DNA of 64,000 nucleotides from Salinibaculum rarum (GCF_030505615.1 NZ_CP129994.1:248001-312000); one strand, 5' to 3'. Counted from the stretch's first letter, positions 8,196 through 16,688 are shown. The notes: generated by a model not told the origin, from the sequence alone. Numbers and translations: made by a program.

Positions 8196-8346
8196 CTATG
8201 AAGTGTTAATGTTAGTGTTTTATTCAAGATACTGTGTTCTCAGTCAGAATTCGGATTCTGGCACGGGCGCTCCTGTCTGAGTGAGCGGTCTTCACTCTGT
8301 TCTCGAGAAGCGTATCGGTTGCTGTGGTCCGACTCAGCACGGTGAA

Positions 8347-9120
8347 TTAACTGGGAATCCCTTCAGTGAGGATGTATTCGATGTCATCTTTGATGTTCGG
8401 GTCAAGAGGCCCAGTCACGTTCTTTTGTTGTTGTGTGATTATATCATCACCCGCTGTGGCACGGAGTGGCGGGAAAAAGTAGTACGCGAACCCGGCAGCT
8501 GCTGCACGAGAATATGCCCCTTCGGTGACGAGTGTTTCAATAATGTGCTCATATAGGCCATCCCACCAAGCTTCTGCGGGCTGTGTCACCCATTCATCAA
8601 TTGTTTCATCAAACAGAGTGTAGGCAGTTGGTGCAGTTGATAGGACACGGTATTCGCATGTGACCCGGAGTTCTTCCGGCGGTCGATATCGAACATCGAA
8701 TGAGAGTACCGGTGTTTCATCCACACCACGAAGTTCGGGGGCTTCTGGAATAGACAAATCCAGCGCATGGCGGTCTGTTAGCCGTGATGCTGCCGTGACC
8801 TGGTACAGCGTCGTTGTGTGATCCCAGAAGTCCATCACATCCGGGTTCTCATCTGTGTCAAACACTGCCTGACCGGTGTCGTTGATTTTAGCGACGCCCG
8901 TGTCATCCATCTCAATTTTATCGGCACGACCTCGATAGAGACGATATACACGGTCAAGGAATTCATTGACTGTGCGGACGTGTTCGATTGTGAATGGGAC
9001 GTGCTCAAACCCTGCGACAGGCTTCGATAATTTCTCGTCAGGAGTGACCGATGGGTATCGTGCGGTGTCTAACGTGTGTGGATCTACGAACACGGCATTC
9101 CTAGTTGGTGATTGCGACAT
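8347..9120 (-). CDS. Hypothetical protein
   Basis: 257 residues, acidic, soluble. A central strand-rich part (PVLSFDVRYRPPEELRVTC) is followed by a helical C-terminus with an aromatic stretch (AAAAGFAYYFFPPL). No motif is recognised. The start is 21 nt after the stop of the upstream gene (9142), so both are probably co-transcribed. Confidence 0.7.
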   Translation of the reverse strand: MSQSPTRNAVFVDPHTLDTARYPSVTPDEKLSKPVAGFEHVPFTIEHVRTVNEFLDRVYRLYRGRADKIEMDDTGVAKINDTGQAVFDTDENPDVMDFWDHTTTLYQVTAASRLTDRHALDLSIPEAPELRGVDETPVLSFDVRYRPPEELRVTCEYRVLSTAPTAYTLFDETIDEWVTQPAEAWWDGLYEHIIETLVTEGAYSRAAAAGFAYYFFPPLRATAGDDIITQQQKNVTGPLDPNIKDDIEYILTEGIPS

Positions 9121-9141
9121 AAGAACACTTCAAGGAGTTTG

Positions 9142-9621
9142 TTACTGGTAGTTGATGCCAGCAGTTTGATTTTCGCTATCGAACAGGAGTGGGATGATGC
9201 GGTTATCAATGAGTTGCTGTTCGGGTTCTCGACCACTTGCATAATAATGACTAGCGATGTCGTCTGCGGCGGTAGCTACTGGGTCTCGAACCGGTTCAAT
9301 GAGCGTTTCTGGGATGCGGATGCATTTTTGATAACCCGTGATCGGAGTTCGTTCACTACTAACGCCATGTTCAGTCCACGGGTCACATGCTAATAGTTCG
9401 ACGTTCGGATCAGCGTCTTCTGCATCCGGTTCTACGGGAGTGTTACCGCTATGAGTGCTGATTGCCTCGAACTGGTGGTCCAGGTGTTCAAGCAGTGATT
9501 TTAGTCCCGCGTGATCGCGGTCTTCTATTTGATATGCGAGCTCGACGATACTGCGGAACAGCATTGCTTCGTGTGGGTACAGATTCGTTGCGTCCGTATC
9601 AGCGTGAGATCGTGTTGACAT
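9142..9621 (-). CDS. Hypothetical protein
   Basis: 159 residues, acidic, with a helical N-terminal half (LFRSIVELAYQIEDRDHAGL) and a second helical part near the end. No motif is recognised. Head of a two-gene unit with 8347-9120; a family H hairpin lies 55 nt upstream. Confidence 0.7.
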   Translation of the reverse strand: MSTRSHADTDATNLYPHEAMLFRSIVELAYQIEDRDHAGLKSLLEHLDHQFEAISTHSGNTPVEPDAEDADPNVELLACDPWTEHGVSSERTPITGYQKCIRIPETLIEPVRDPVATAADDIASHYYASGREPEQQLIDNRIIPLLFDSENQTAGINYQ

Positions 9622-9676
9622 TGTAGTTCACCAATGTTCCGAAGAGTGGGGTGTTCATAGTATGGCGGCACTGCCA

Positions 9677-9715
9677 GCGGCGCGCTCTTCACTTTCCCGT
9701 GACCGAGCGCGCCGC
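9677..9715. repeat. GC-rich intergenic hairpin (family H)
   Basis: 11-bp perfect stem gcggcgcgctc / gagcgcgccgc; loop ttcactttcccgtgacc. It is between the peptidase stop (9737) and the start at 9621. Confidence 0.8.
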
Positions 9716-9736
9716 ACCGACTCTTAAACCGCGATT

Positions 9737-10798
9737 CTAGTCTGGTTCAGCGGGTGTTTCTTCAGGTTGCCTGTTGTCAGTGGTGAAGTGCTCGTGTACG
9801 AGTTTGTGGAGTCCTCGAGGTGGTGAATACCCATGTGTGCGGATATGAGCAAGTCGATTGCGGAGTGGAGGATAATCAGCACCAAAATCAGCGTACTCTG
9901 AGTCAATTTCAAGGCTTGGATTGTTCGGGTTTAATTTGAGCAGCGCGATGTAGAGTTGTTCGGGAGTCACATATTTGAGTGCTGTTGCGTCGGCAGTGAA
10001 TTCTGAGGTCTGTCGGTATTTCCCGGCGACGCCGTGACTACTGTGCCAGATAACACCAGCGACGATACCAACGAGGACGTGAAGAAAAGTCGCAGACGTC
10101 GGGTATGGGTATGAGTTGATCAGTGGAATTCCGAGAAGGTGTGAAATGGCGGTGATGAAGATGAGAACCGCAGTGAGCATTCCAGAGAATTCGGCAATCG
10201 CAGCGTATGGCCGGTAATATTGGTCGTTGTTTTTGATATGAGCAAGTTCATGTGCGATAATCGCAGTGAGTTCATTTGAAGAGAGATTTTTGAGGAGTGG
10301 TGTCGTTATGTGGAGAGCATCATGGAAGTGCGTGAGTAGTGGGACGATTTTTGCGTGCCGTTTAGAATGGTCGTATACAACCACCGTGGGAGTGTGGATA
10401 TCCATTGCAGTACTCACCACGTTGATGATTGATTCGACACCCGGGAAACTCTCAATGTCGCACCGGGAGGCTTCGTCGACGTCATTCCTGGTGATTGTGA
10501 TGAGAATCGTGGCAAAAGCAAGGCTAGTAGTCACACCCACTGGGAAAAGGAATAGTTGACCGAGATAGACGTACCCTGCGAAAAGTGTGATAACGACGTG
10601 GAAGCTGACAAGACTGATGCTTGCAGTTGGGAGAATTGCTCCGAAGTGCGTGTATTTGTCAAGAACAGCTGCTGTTGTCTCTGTAATCTCGTGTTTCGCT
10701 GTATGCGGGTTTGGTGTTGGATGTGACGCTGTAGCGAGTGTCGCCGACTCGTTTGCGGTAGGCGACTCTTGCACATCAGTTTCGTCACCTCCGACCAT
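9737..10798 (-). CDS. M48-family membrane metallopeptidase (HtpX-like)
   Basis: 353 residues. HELAH at 183-187 is the zinc-binding HExxH of M48 peptidases; the third ligand is probably the Glu in SEFTADATAL near 262. Two hydrophobic segments at about 57-105 precede the catalytic domain and two more at about 200-250 follow it, as in HtpX. HtpX-type enzymes degrade damaged membrane proteins; here the substrate is unknown. It has an extra acidic N-terminus of about 45 residues. No obvious operon partner. Confidence 0.88.
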   Translation of the reverse strand: MVGGDETDVQESPTANESATLATASHPTPNPHTAKHEITETTAAVLDKYTHFGAILPTASISLVSFHVVITLFAGYVYLGQLFLFPVGVTTSLAFATILITITRNDVDEASRCDIESFPGVESIINVVSTAMDIHTPTVVVYDHSKRHAKIVPLLTHFHDALHITTPLLKNLSSNELTAIIAHELAHIKNNDQYYRPYAAIAEFSGMLTAVLIFITAISHLLGIPLINSYPYPTSATFLHVLVGIVAGVIWHSSHGVAGKYRQTSEFTADATALKYVTPEQLYIALLKLNPNNPSLEIDSEYADFGADYPPLRNRLAHIRTHGYSPPRGLHKLVHEHFTTDNRQPEETPAEPD

Positions 10799-10836
10799 AT
10801 TACATGATTAGAGGTGGGATGGGGAAAAGCTTCAGA

Positions 10837-11250
10837 CTACTCTAGATCGTCGTTTACTTTGTGTGGGGAGTCAGTTGATTCGGTGATGGTTTTCTCGAGG
10901 TAGAAGTGGACTCCGTCGGACTGAGTCATTTCCCAGTTGTTTGCTTCGAGGGCTTCGAGTTTCTGTGCGAAGTTTCGGACAGCGTCGGCGTGTGTCTGGA
11001 TATCGAGTGGCGGGTCTTTCACCGGGATGGTATCGTACTTGGTGTAGTAGCTAACGCGCTTTTTGTAAGTGTGCCCAGTGGTTGCTCCGCAACTCGGGCA
11101 AGTTCGGTTTTGCTTGTCAAGGCTGTCATCGTCGCCTGCGCTGCGGGATTCCCAAGTTTCACCGCAGTCGCCGCAAATGAAGCAGCGCTCGTAACTGATT
11201 GAAAACTCGGCACCGTCATGTTCGATGGTTGTCGTTGGGAGTGTTGTCAT
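10837..11250 (-). CDS. Zinc-ribbon protein, paralogue of the next gene
   Basis: 137 residues from ATG 11250 (MTTLPTTTIEHDGAEFSISY). Two knuckles, CFICGDCG and CPSCG, form a zinc ribbon at about 23-56. The C-terminal helix (FAQKLEALEANNWEMTQ) matches the adjacent gene 11276-11653 (LQAKAEKYEAMEANDWVFD), so the two arose by tandem duplication. First of a series of small zinc-ribbon genes. Function unknown. Confidence 0.75.
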   Translation of the reverse strand: MTTLPTTTIEHDGAEFSISYERCFICGDCGETWESRSAGDDDSLDKQNRTCPSCGATTGHTYKKRVSYYTKYDTIPVKDPPLDIQTHADAVRNFAQKLEALEANNWEMTQSDGVHFYLEKTITESTDSPHKVNDDLE

Positions 11251-11275
11251 GGTTGTGTGGTTCGTTGTGGTCTGG

Positions 11276-11653
11276 TTAGGCGGTGATCTCTTGCGCAGGC
11301 ACATCGCCTTTGTGCATAGCGATGTGACTGGACGCGGTCGTGCAGTCGAACACCCAGTCGTTCGCCTCCATTGCTTCGTACTTTTCAGCTTTTGCTTGGA
11401 GGGTTTCAGTGACAGTGTTGACTGTGTCTTCATCCCCGGAGAAGAGACTGTACTTGAGGTATTCCTCAAAGTACTTCCCGGCGATTTGATCGCGCGTGTT
11501 TTTGCGATTGCAGTTTCCGCAGGTGACGCGGTCTTGTTCTGAGGTAGTACGGGTGATGTGCCCGCAGTGTTTGCATTCGAGCGCCCACTCGAAGTTGATT
11601 GTGTAGCTTTTGCCGTCGTGGGTGATTGTTGTTGTGGGGTGTGTTCGAGGCAT
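11276..11653 (-). CDS. Zinc-ribbon protein, paralogue of the previous gene
   Basis: 125 residues with ECKHCG and CGNC knuckles at about 26-48, then a long helical part. Its start TTTITHDGKSYTINFEWALE aligns with the opening of the neighbouring paralogue (TTTIEHDGAEFSISYERCF). The stop is 25 nt before the next start, so one transcript is likely. Function unknown. Confidence 0.75.
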   Translation of the reverse strand: MPRTHPTTTITHDGKSYTINFEWALECKHCGHITRTTSEQDRVTCGNCNRKNTRDQIAGKYFEEYLKYSLFSGDEDTVNTVTETLQAKAEKYEAMEANDWVFDCTTASSHIAMHKGDVPAQEITA

Positions 11654-11762
11654 CGCGTGACTACATTACTGGTGTAGGTAGTCATGCGGTAAAAAGACTA
11701 CTATTCGTGACCACCCAGTCACCCTGACCAGTCACACTGGTAGCGCGGAATTCCCACAATCC

Positions 11763-12170
11763 TCACTCAGGGCTCGTCGCACACGCGACATCCTCGAACA
11801 ACTCAAACAACATCACTGCATCAACACACCGCGGTGACTCAGCCTCAGCAAGCACATTCGCCAGATACGCCGCCTGCCGAGGTGTCACATCTACTGATAC
11901 CGCATCTTCAACATCATTACTGAACTCACACGTATCGAACATCGGGACTGAATCCGGGATTTCCCCCACTTCTCGAAGATGTTTACGCGCCGCATCAACA
12001 TGCGGAAACTCCTCACCGCACCGGCAGTAATACTCCCAGCTGAACGTTGTCCCCTCAACACTCTCCACCACCGACCGATCTACCGTCGCCGGCTCACCGT
12101 CCTCGTCAATCTCGAGTTTGCTTTCTAGCCAATACGCCTCGATGCATGTTACGCGATGGTCAGCAACCAT
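11763..12170 (-). CDS. Hypothetical protein with a zinc-knuckle
   Basis: 135 residues from ATG 12170 (MVADHRVTCIEAYWLESKLE). YYCRCGEEFPHVDAARKHL near residue 50 looks like a C2H2-type finger (CxC, then H...H). The C-terminal helices (RQAAYLANVLAEAE) are probably a separate domain. The start is supported by the hairpin 67 nt upstream. Function unknown. Confidence 0.7.
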   Translation of the reverse strand: MVADHRVTCIEAYWLESKLEIDEDGEPATVDRSVVESVEGTTFSWEYYCRCGEEFPHVDAARKHLREVGEIPDSVPMFDTCEFSNDVEDAVSVDVTPRQAAYLANVLAEAESPRCVDAVMLFELFEDVACATSPE

Positions 12171-12236
12171 AGTTGGACTCCGCGATGCGCACACCTAGCC
12201 CATCCCAGACGTCGTCTATCCGAGTCGTGGCACGGC

Positions 12237-12270
12237 GGCGCGCTCGCACCCTGCATCGCTTGAGCGCGCC
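12237..12270. repeat. GC-rich intergenic hairpin (family H)
   Basis: 9-bp stem ggcgcgctc / gagcgcgcc; loop gcaccctgcatcgctt. Followed at once by a second folded region (12271-12362). Confidence 0.75.
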
Positions 12271-12362
12271 CCTCGCTCCTGCGGTTCGGTCACCACGGCC
12301 CGCAACCGCAGGCACGAGGTAACCGAACCGCCCCGCATCGATACCTGCGGCTATCGATGCGG
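12271..12362. other. Structured region with alternative helices
   Basis: cctcgctcctgcggtt (12271-12286) can pair with aaccgcaggcacgagg (12304-12319; 14 of 16 pairs). Alternatively gcggttcggtcacc (12281-12294) pairs with ggtaaccgaaccgc (12318-12331; 13 of 14). The two are mutually exclusive. A further 11-bp hairpin follows, ccgcatcgata / tatcgatgcgg (12333-12362). Confidence 0.6.
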
Positions 12363-12398
12363 CGACATCCCAGAGTGACGACTGGACACCCGGTAATC

Positions 12399-12626
12399 CT
12401 AATTTTTGCGTTCCACGCACTGCGACAAGGCGTACTGAGGTTCACCTTCCTCATCCCAAAACAAGATATCCGAAGCAGAAAACACAATCTCGTATGTTTC
12501 TTCACATTCGCACGTCACTGCGATGAAGTGTGAGTCCCACTCTTCGCTCGGTTTGTCTTCGATGTCTTCCCAACCTTCACTCGTCGGTGCTCCGCAATGC
12601 GGACACGCCAGCTTAATCCCGGACAT
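12399..12626 (-). CDS. Small zinc-ribbon protein
   Basis: 75 residues. CPHCG at 8-12 and CECE at about 39-42 form a plausible zinc ribbon. Its start is 3 nt from the stop of 12629-12982, so it is in one operon with the three zinc-ribbon genes upstream. Function unknown. Confidence 0.75.
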   Translation of the reverse strand: MSGIKLACPHCGAPTSEGWEDIEDKPSEEWDSHFIAVTCECEETYEIVFSASDILFWDEEGEPQYALSQCVERKN

Positions 12627-12628
12627 TG

Positions 12629-12982
12629 TCAGTAGTAGGGAAGCAGGTCACTTGCAACGTGATCTTTGAGATGCGTGTCACAGTTGATGCAGAACACGCT
12701 GAGAGTTGGTCCTGTGACGTCTCCTTGTTCGACGAATTCCCACTCATTGTTTTCGATGTGGTAGATGAGTTCACGAGGTTCCATGACGCTGAGTCGATGA
12801 CTTCCACACTCCGGGCAACCGTCGTTATTCCAGTCTTTGTGTTCACCTCCGGTGTGGAATGATAATGCGTCGACGAGATCGTTGTCGGCATCAGCAAGCA
12901 CGTCTCGTAGTTCGGCTTCCAGATCGGCAGGTGATTCGATGTCAGTACGTTCAGTCGTGATTCCAAGGCTAGTGTGTGGCAT
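12629..12982 (-). CDS. Zinc-ribbon protein
   Basis: 117 residues: helical N-terminus (DLEAELRDVLADADNDLVDA), then CPECG (about 56-60) and CINC (about 98-101) knuckles. The layout, a helical start followed by a ribbon with a long insert, is shared with 13194-13607 and 15380-15781. Co-transcribed with its neighbours. Function unknown. Confidence 0.75.
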   Translation of the reverse strand: MPHTSLGITTERTDIESPADLEAELRDVLADADNDLVDALSFHTGGEHKDWNNDGCPECGSHRLSVMEPRELIYHIENNEWEFVEQGDVTGPTLSVFCINCDTHLKDHVASDLLPYY

Positions 12983-12993
12983 AGTTGGTGTGG

Positions 12994-13191
12994 TTATTCG
13001 AGGCGAACAGTACGGTTGAGTGACCAGTCTTCACGGCCTTTCCAATCGCAGTTTTGGCATTCGATTGGCAGCCACCCGGACCCGTTACCGTCGGACTCGA
13101 ATACATCAGCAGCAGTGAGCGTCCCATTGCATTCTGGGCAGTTTCCGAGCTCTTCTTCAAATTCGTCTGTTTCAGTATAATCACGAGGCAT
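12994..13191 (-). CDS. Small zinc-ribbon protein
   Basis: 65 residues with CPEC at 18-21 and CQNC at 45-48, a complete C4 zinc ribbon and little else. Two nt from the gene upstream. Function unknown. Confidence 0.75.
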   Translation of the reverse strand: MPRDYTETDEFEEELGNCPECNGTLTAADVFESDGNGSGWLPIECQNCDWKGREDWSLNRTVRLE

Positions 13192-13193
13192 GG

Positions 13194-13607
13194 TTAGTCG
13201 AGAAGGTTCATTGCGGGGTGATCGAAAAGAACGGTATCACAGTTACTGCATGTGACTTTCAGCCATTCAAGGTAGTACGAATGATCCATATACTGGAAAT
13301 CACCACGGTCGGATTCGTATTTTTCACCAGATGCCTGCACGGCGTACAGCATCGTCTCACCGCAGTCCGGGCATGGATCACCCTGTTTCCAGTCCTCATA
13401 TCGGAACACGTCGTTTTCAGAGCCTTCGATGCGGTCGCTCGTGTTTTCGGTCGAAGACATTGCTTCGTGAGCGGCGTTGATAGCGCTTTCAACGTTCTCA
13501 CCGATTGTGTCGTGCCAGTCTGGGTCGTCGATCGCATCGAGCGACATCTCGGCTTCTTCAGCTAATACTTCGAGGTGGTCGTGACTAATCTCAACAGTTT
13601 CACTCAT
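13194..13607 (-). CDS. Zinc-ribbon protein, first gene of the zinc-ribbon operon
   Basis: 137 residues from ATG 13607 (MSETVEISHDHLEVLAEEAE). Helical N-terminal half, then CPDCG and CSNC knuckles separated by about 37 residues. The last residues (FDHPAMNLLD) resemble the end of 12629 (KDHVASDLLPYY), so these are diverged paralogues. A family H hairpin lies 55 nt upstream. Function unknown. Confidence 0.75.
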   Translation of the reverse strand: MSETVEISHDHLEVLAEEAEMSLDAIDDPDWHDTIGENVESAINAAHEAMSSTENTSDRIEGSENDVFRYEDWKQGDPCPDCGETMLYAVQASGEKYESDRGDFQYMDHSYYLEWLKVTCSNCDTVLFDHPAMNLLD

Positions 13608-13661
13608 AGTTAGTAATCTGGCCACCATGCGTTTCCTGCTGCCCGCTGTCCCGGGCTGGCT

Positions 13662-13700
13662 GCGCGGCGGCCTTCATTTCGCGTTGTACGGCCGCCGCGC
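13662..13700. repeat. GC-rich intergenic hairpin (family H)
   Basis: 11-bp perfect stem gcgcggcggcc / ggccgccgcgc; loop ttcatttcgcgttgtac. Its right arm shares 4 nt with the left arm of the 14-bp helix that closes 13697-13994. Confidence 0.8.
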
Positions 13701-13994
13701 CCGCGCCTGCCAATTTTCACAGATTCACCGGAGTGACGTCATAGACTGGTGACAGATCTTCTCGGAAGATCTATCCCGGCACAAGTTTGTGATCAGCCTT
13801 AGGGTTCGAACACATGTGCTGAGCGGTCCGGAAACCTGAGGTTCCGGACCGCTGAGCGAACTTTGCAGTGAAGATATGCTATAGCCATGGCGCAATGCCG
13901 ACCATGGCTATAGCCGGTTATCATGCGCCGGCTGTACGCCGGCGTGAAACAGTGTGGGACAAGTGTTCGAACGCAGGCAAGCAGGCGCGGGCGC
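13697..13994. other. Large branched inverted-repeat region (cloverleaf-like)
   Basis: A 298-bp non-coding stretch closed by a perfect 14-bp helix, gcgcccgcgcctgc (13697-13710) / gcaggcgcgggcgc (13981-13994). Inside, gttcgaacacatgt (13804-13817) pairs with acaagtgttcgaac (13959-13972), one mismatch, and encloses three hairpins: 12 bp (13822-13853), 13 bp perfect (13878-13914) and 7 bp (13926-13944). Another 7-bp hairpin is at 13754-13772. It could be a structured RNA, a cruciform at an origin, or a recombination site. No gene is seen here. Confidence 0.7.
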
Positions 13995-14136
13995 ACCAAT
14001 GACCTCTGTTAGTATCAACGCCAATCCCGATCGTGGGATTTCTGTGCGGATGCCAATGACGTTTTTCCTCACACCCTGACACCCGTCTAGGAATGAAAGT
14101 TTCTTTCCTATCCAGTGCGTAGGTTCACCTAGAACA

Positions 14137-14451
14137 ATGTCCCAGTCTTCTGTGTGTTCTGATAGTGGTGGTACTCCACGGAAGGGAATGTATTTTTGCC
14201 CGGAGTGTGGGTATTCTGCTCCATTTGATGGAGAGTGGGATACCGTTGAGACACCACACCGTCGTCATATTCGGTGTCCAGAGTGTCAAACTACACTGTT
14301 GAATGACCGTCAACACAGGGAGCAGTCTTTCCCGGTTGCATTGTGGTGGGAACCGACTGTTGATATGGTTGAGAATACTGTCGAATTGTGGGGAGCAATT
14401 ATCACATTTTCTTGTCGTCGCTATTCGGGGCAGTCTGTGACCTCCCCCTAG
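14137..14451 (+). CDS. DUF8106-like zinc-ribbon protein
   Basis: 104 residues. RKGMYFCPECGYSAPFDGEW followed by CPEC is the pattern I associate with the haloarchaeal DUF8106 zinc-ribbon family. The C-terminal part (PVALWWEPTVDMVENTVELW) is an extra aromatic tail. A near-palindrome aggaatgaaagtttctttcct lies about 45 nt upstream and could be an operator. Convergent with the adenine methyltransferase. Function unknown. Confidence 0.7.
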   Translation: MSQSSVCSDSGGTPRKGMYFCPECGYSAPFDGEWDTVETPHRRHIRCPECQTTLLNDRQHREQSFPVALWWEPTVDMVENTVELWGAIITFSCRRYSGQSVTSP

Positions 14452-14455
14452 TTGT

Positions 14456-15337
14456 TCACTGTGCGTCCGTTTTGTTGAGGGTGTGAGTGTGTGATTCTGG
14501 TGATACTGAATCAGTGAGTGTGAGCTGTGTTGTTGGACTCGCACTTGGGACACAGGTTGGGTCAAAATTACATACCAGTCGTTCTGTATCCTCAATATTG
14601 TGCGCACCGGTAGAACTACCACTTCGAAGATTATTCCGGGTTTTTGTGCTCAGGATGTGTGTACTGATCGCGCGAATTTCATCAGGTATTGATTGGTAGG
14701 AAACCAACCAGTGTGCATCCATCTCAGCTAGGGTGGTTGCAAACTCACTATGGTTAATTGACCCGTGTTTGTAGAGACTGTCTTCAGCATCTGGATATGG
14801 TGGGTCAAAGTAGAATACGGCGTCTTCGCCGTCATATTTCTTAATGAGAGAGTGATAGTCGAGATTCTCAACGACAACGCTCTGAAGCCGGTTAGCAAAT
14901 CGTCGAATAGCTGCTGGTTGTGACTGGAATGCGTTTGTTGGATCACGATCTCGTCGACGTGTGCTGAATCCACCTTGACCATTCACACTGGTTGTTCGTA
15001 GGTATACGAACTGTCCAGCGCGTTCGATTGGATCATCTGGTCGTTCCCCTTGATTGAATTTGGTTTTCCATGTGTCGTGGAGTTCTCGACTGAATGGTGT
15101 TGCTGCATACCAGTCAGCGAGTTCATCTCCGCGGTCACGCAATACACGGAAGAACTGTGTAATGTCACTGTTTATATCATTCAGAATTTCGACGGTGCTT
15201 GGTTCTTTATGCAGGAGGACTGCTGCACTGCCACCAAATGGTTCCACGTAGCGTTCATGCGGTGGGAATTGTGAGGCAATCCATCCAGCGAGTCGGGTTT
15301 TTGATCCAGGATATCGGAAGATGTTGCGTATCGTCAT
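14456..15337 (-). CDS. D12-class DNA adenine N6-methyltransferase
   Basis: 293 residues. FRYPGSKTRLAGWI (7-20) is the AdoMet-binding motif of Dam/D12 enzymes, YVEPFGGSAAVLLHK (30-44) follows, and the catalytic DPPY is at 178-181. Length and order are typical of Dam. It is not similar enough in its flanks to 48258-49490 to be a recent copy. Likely target GATC or a related site by family analogy. No partner nuclease is adjacent. Confidence 0.92.
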   Translation of the reverse strand: MTIRNIFRYPGSKTRLAGWIASQFPPHERYVEPFGGSAAVLLHKEPSTVEILNDINSDITQFFRVLRDRGDELADWYAATPFSRELHDTWKTKFNQGERPDDPIERAGQFVYLRTTSVNGQGGFSTRRRDRDPTNAFQSQPAAIRRFANRLQSVVVENLDYHSLIKKYDGEDAVFYFDPPYPDAEDSLYKHGSINHSEFATTLAEMDAHWLVSYQSIPDEIRAISTHILSTKTRNNLRSGSSTGAHNIEDTERLVCNFDPTCVPSASPTTQLTLTDSVSPESHTHTLNKTDAQ

Positions 15338-15379
15338 AGGTAAGGTTTGAGAATCAGTTTGGGAGATGTTCTTAGTGAG

Positions 15380-15781
15380 TTATTCGAAATATGTCCCTGG
15401 GACAGTTTCTTTTAAACGCGCGTAGCATTCCCGACACTGCCATAACACACGCGGATCGAATCCGTCTTCAGGACTGTACTCATCATATTTGAACGTGTTA
15501 TTTTCTGATGTGAAGAACACGACATCGATATAGTGTACTCGGATTTTGGAGCTCCCACATTGGGGACAGCAGTCACCTTCTTCCCACTCGTAGTTTGTCC
15601 ACGGATCAAGCGGCCGATTATGCGGTGAGTCACGGAGTTTTGATACTGTGATGTTGTTTGATTTCGAGTCTGGTGCAGATAATGCACCGTATAGTGATTC
15701 TTTCAGCCCATCGTTAGTATCACTGCTTGACTTTCGATACGTCTCGAATACATTGTTCGGTATGTCAACGACTACTTTCAT
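15380..15781 (-). CDS. Zinc-ribbon protein
   Basis: 133 residues. N-terminal helical part, then CPQCGSSKIRVHYIDVVFF and CREC, a ribbon with a long insert (tyrosines, EDGFDPRVLWQ) as in 12629 and 13194. The last member of the zinc-ribbon run. A family H hairpin lies 59 nt upstream. Function unknown. Confidence 0.75.
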   Translation of the reverse strand: MKVVVDIPNNVFETYRKSSSDTNDGLKESLYGALSAPDSKSNNITVSKLRDSPHNRPLDPWTNYEWEEGDCCPQCGSSKIRVHYIDVVFFTSENNTFKYDEYSPEDGFDPRVLWQCRECYARLKETVPGTYFE

Positions 15782-15839
15782 TTGTGTAGGTCTCTGATGC
15801 CATGCTGCCAGGACAGCGGGATGAGTGATTGCTGTCGCT

Positions 15840-15876
15840 GCGGCGCACGGCTCATTTTATTGTTGCCGTGCGCCGC
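15840..15876. repeat. GC-rich intergenic hairpin (family H)
   Basis: 11-bp perfect stem gcggcgcacgg / ccgtgcgccgc; loop ctcattttattgttg. On the minus strand an ATG in the loop opens a 25-codon frame that ends in a TGA overlapping the start of gene 15380-15781. Confidence 0.8.
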
Positions 15877-16115
15877 GCGGCGCCTCCGTGACTGACATTT
15901 CGAAGTTTTCTGTCTTCTAAGCGTCTTCACAATGATTTTCGCCTCGTGTCCGGCGCCCTCTCTGGGGCGCCGTCCACGTGGCACTTAACGCCGGTGTGGC
16001 GCCGCGCAAGCATTCTCAGCATAAAACAGCGCGGAGTCCCCCTCCTCAACGAGCACCCAGAGAGACCCCAGTCTCTTAAGCACCGCAGTAGGGAGGAAAA
16101 GAGCGCGTCATATCT

Positions 16116-16233
16116 TTTACGCCCGTGGAGACTGCGACCGCTGTGGAAACCGATGGAGGCCGGTCTTCGTCGGTTCCTGCAAGTCGCGTCGTCGAAACGG
16201 GAAGCCTCGGGGCTTGACCCCGAGGCGGTTCAC
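16116..16233 (+). pseudogene. Remnant of a tnpB 3' end with its right-end hairpin
   Basis: Read in frame, this gives PVETATAVETDGGRSS... then VPASRVVETGSL, which aligns with the C-terminus of the intact TnpB here (PAETATTVEQAQRESVSAS). The DNA matches too (ggagactgcgacc, ctgcaagt-gcgtcgt). It ends with hairpin cctcgggg-cttg-accccgagg and ggttcac, the equivalent of the intact element's end. The rest of the gene is missing. The flanking 15877-16115 holds only a short palindrome (cggcgccc / ggggcgccg near 15950). Confidence 0.75.
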
Positions 16234-16631
16234 GTGCCCGTTTTTTGAGTGAGTTTCCAGATCGCGTAGTCGATGTCACCAATAGTAGAGACGTCAGCAC
16301 CGTTGTGAGTGTGTTCACGACCAATTGTTCTGACATCGTCGTTGAGATGTTTTTCCGCATATTTTAGGATGACATCACGCGGATTGTTGATGGCATGGGG
16401 ATCGACGCGGATAAGATCAGGATGGTCGCGGAGTGTGGCCGCAGAGAGTGTGAGTGTGGCGGCGTTGTCGTCAGGATTCCATTTTTGTGAATGAATTCGT
16501 TTAAGGGTGATTTCGTCTGTATTTTCGTCGAGGTGGGTTAGTTCATAGATGCTGCCAGTTGTGTCAATGAATTTCGTGTCAGTGGTGAGTTCGCGGTATA
16601 CCGATTGGTTTGGGTCGAGGTTTACTGTCAT
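16230..16631 (-). CDS. Hypothetical protein
   Basis: 133 residues from ATG 16631 (MTVNLDPNQSVYRELTTDTK). The first half is strand rich; the end is helical (DIDYAIWKLTQKTGT). No motif is recognised. Its 3' end lies in the right end of the tnpB remnant. A family H hairpin is 58 nt upstream. Function unknown. Confidence 0.65.
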   Translation of the reverse strand: MTVNLDPNQSVYRELTTDTKFIDTTGSIYELTHLDENTDEITLKRIHSQKWNPDDNAATLTLSAATLRDHPDLIRVDPHAINNPRDVILKYAEKHLNDDVRTIGREHTHNGADVSTIGDIDYAIWKLTQKTGT

Positions 16632-16688
16632 GGTTGTGTGATGCACTAGTTGGTTCCACGGACAGCTGGTCTGGATGCTGTCCGGCGG

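Noticed and set aside
12160-12420. Minus-strand frame of 86 codons over the hairpins before 12170
   Set aside because: Arg/Gly/Ala-rich translation of GC-rich palindromes; not like the acidic proteins of this element.
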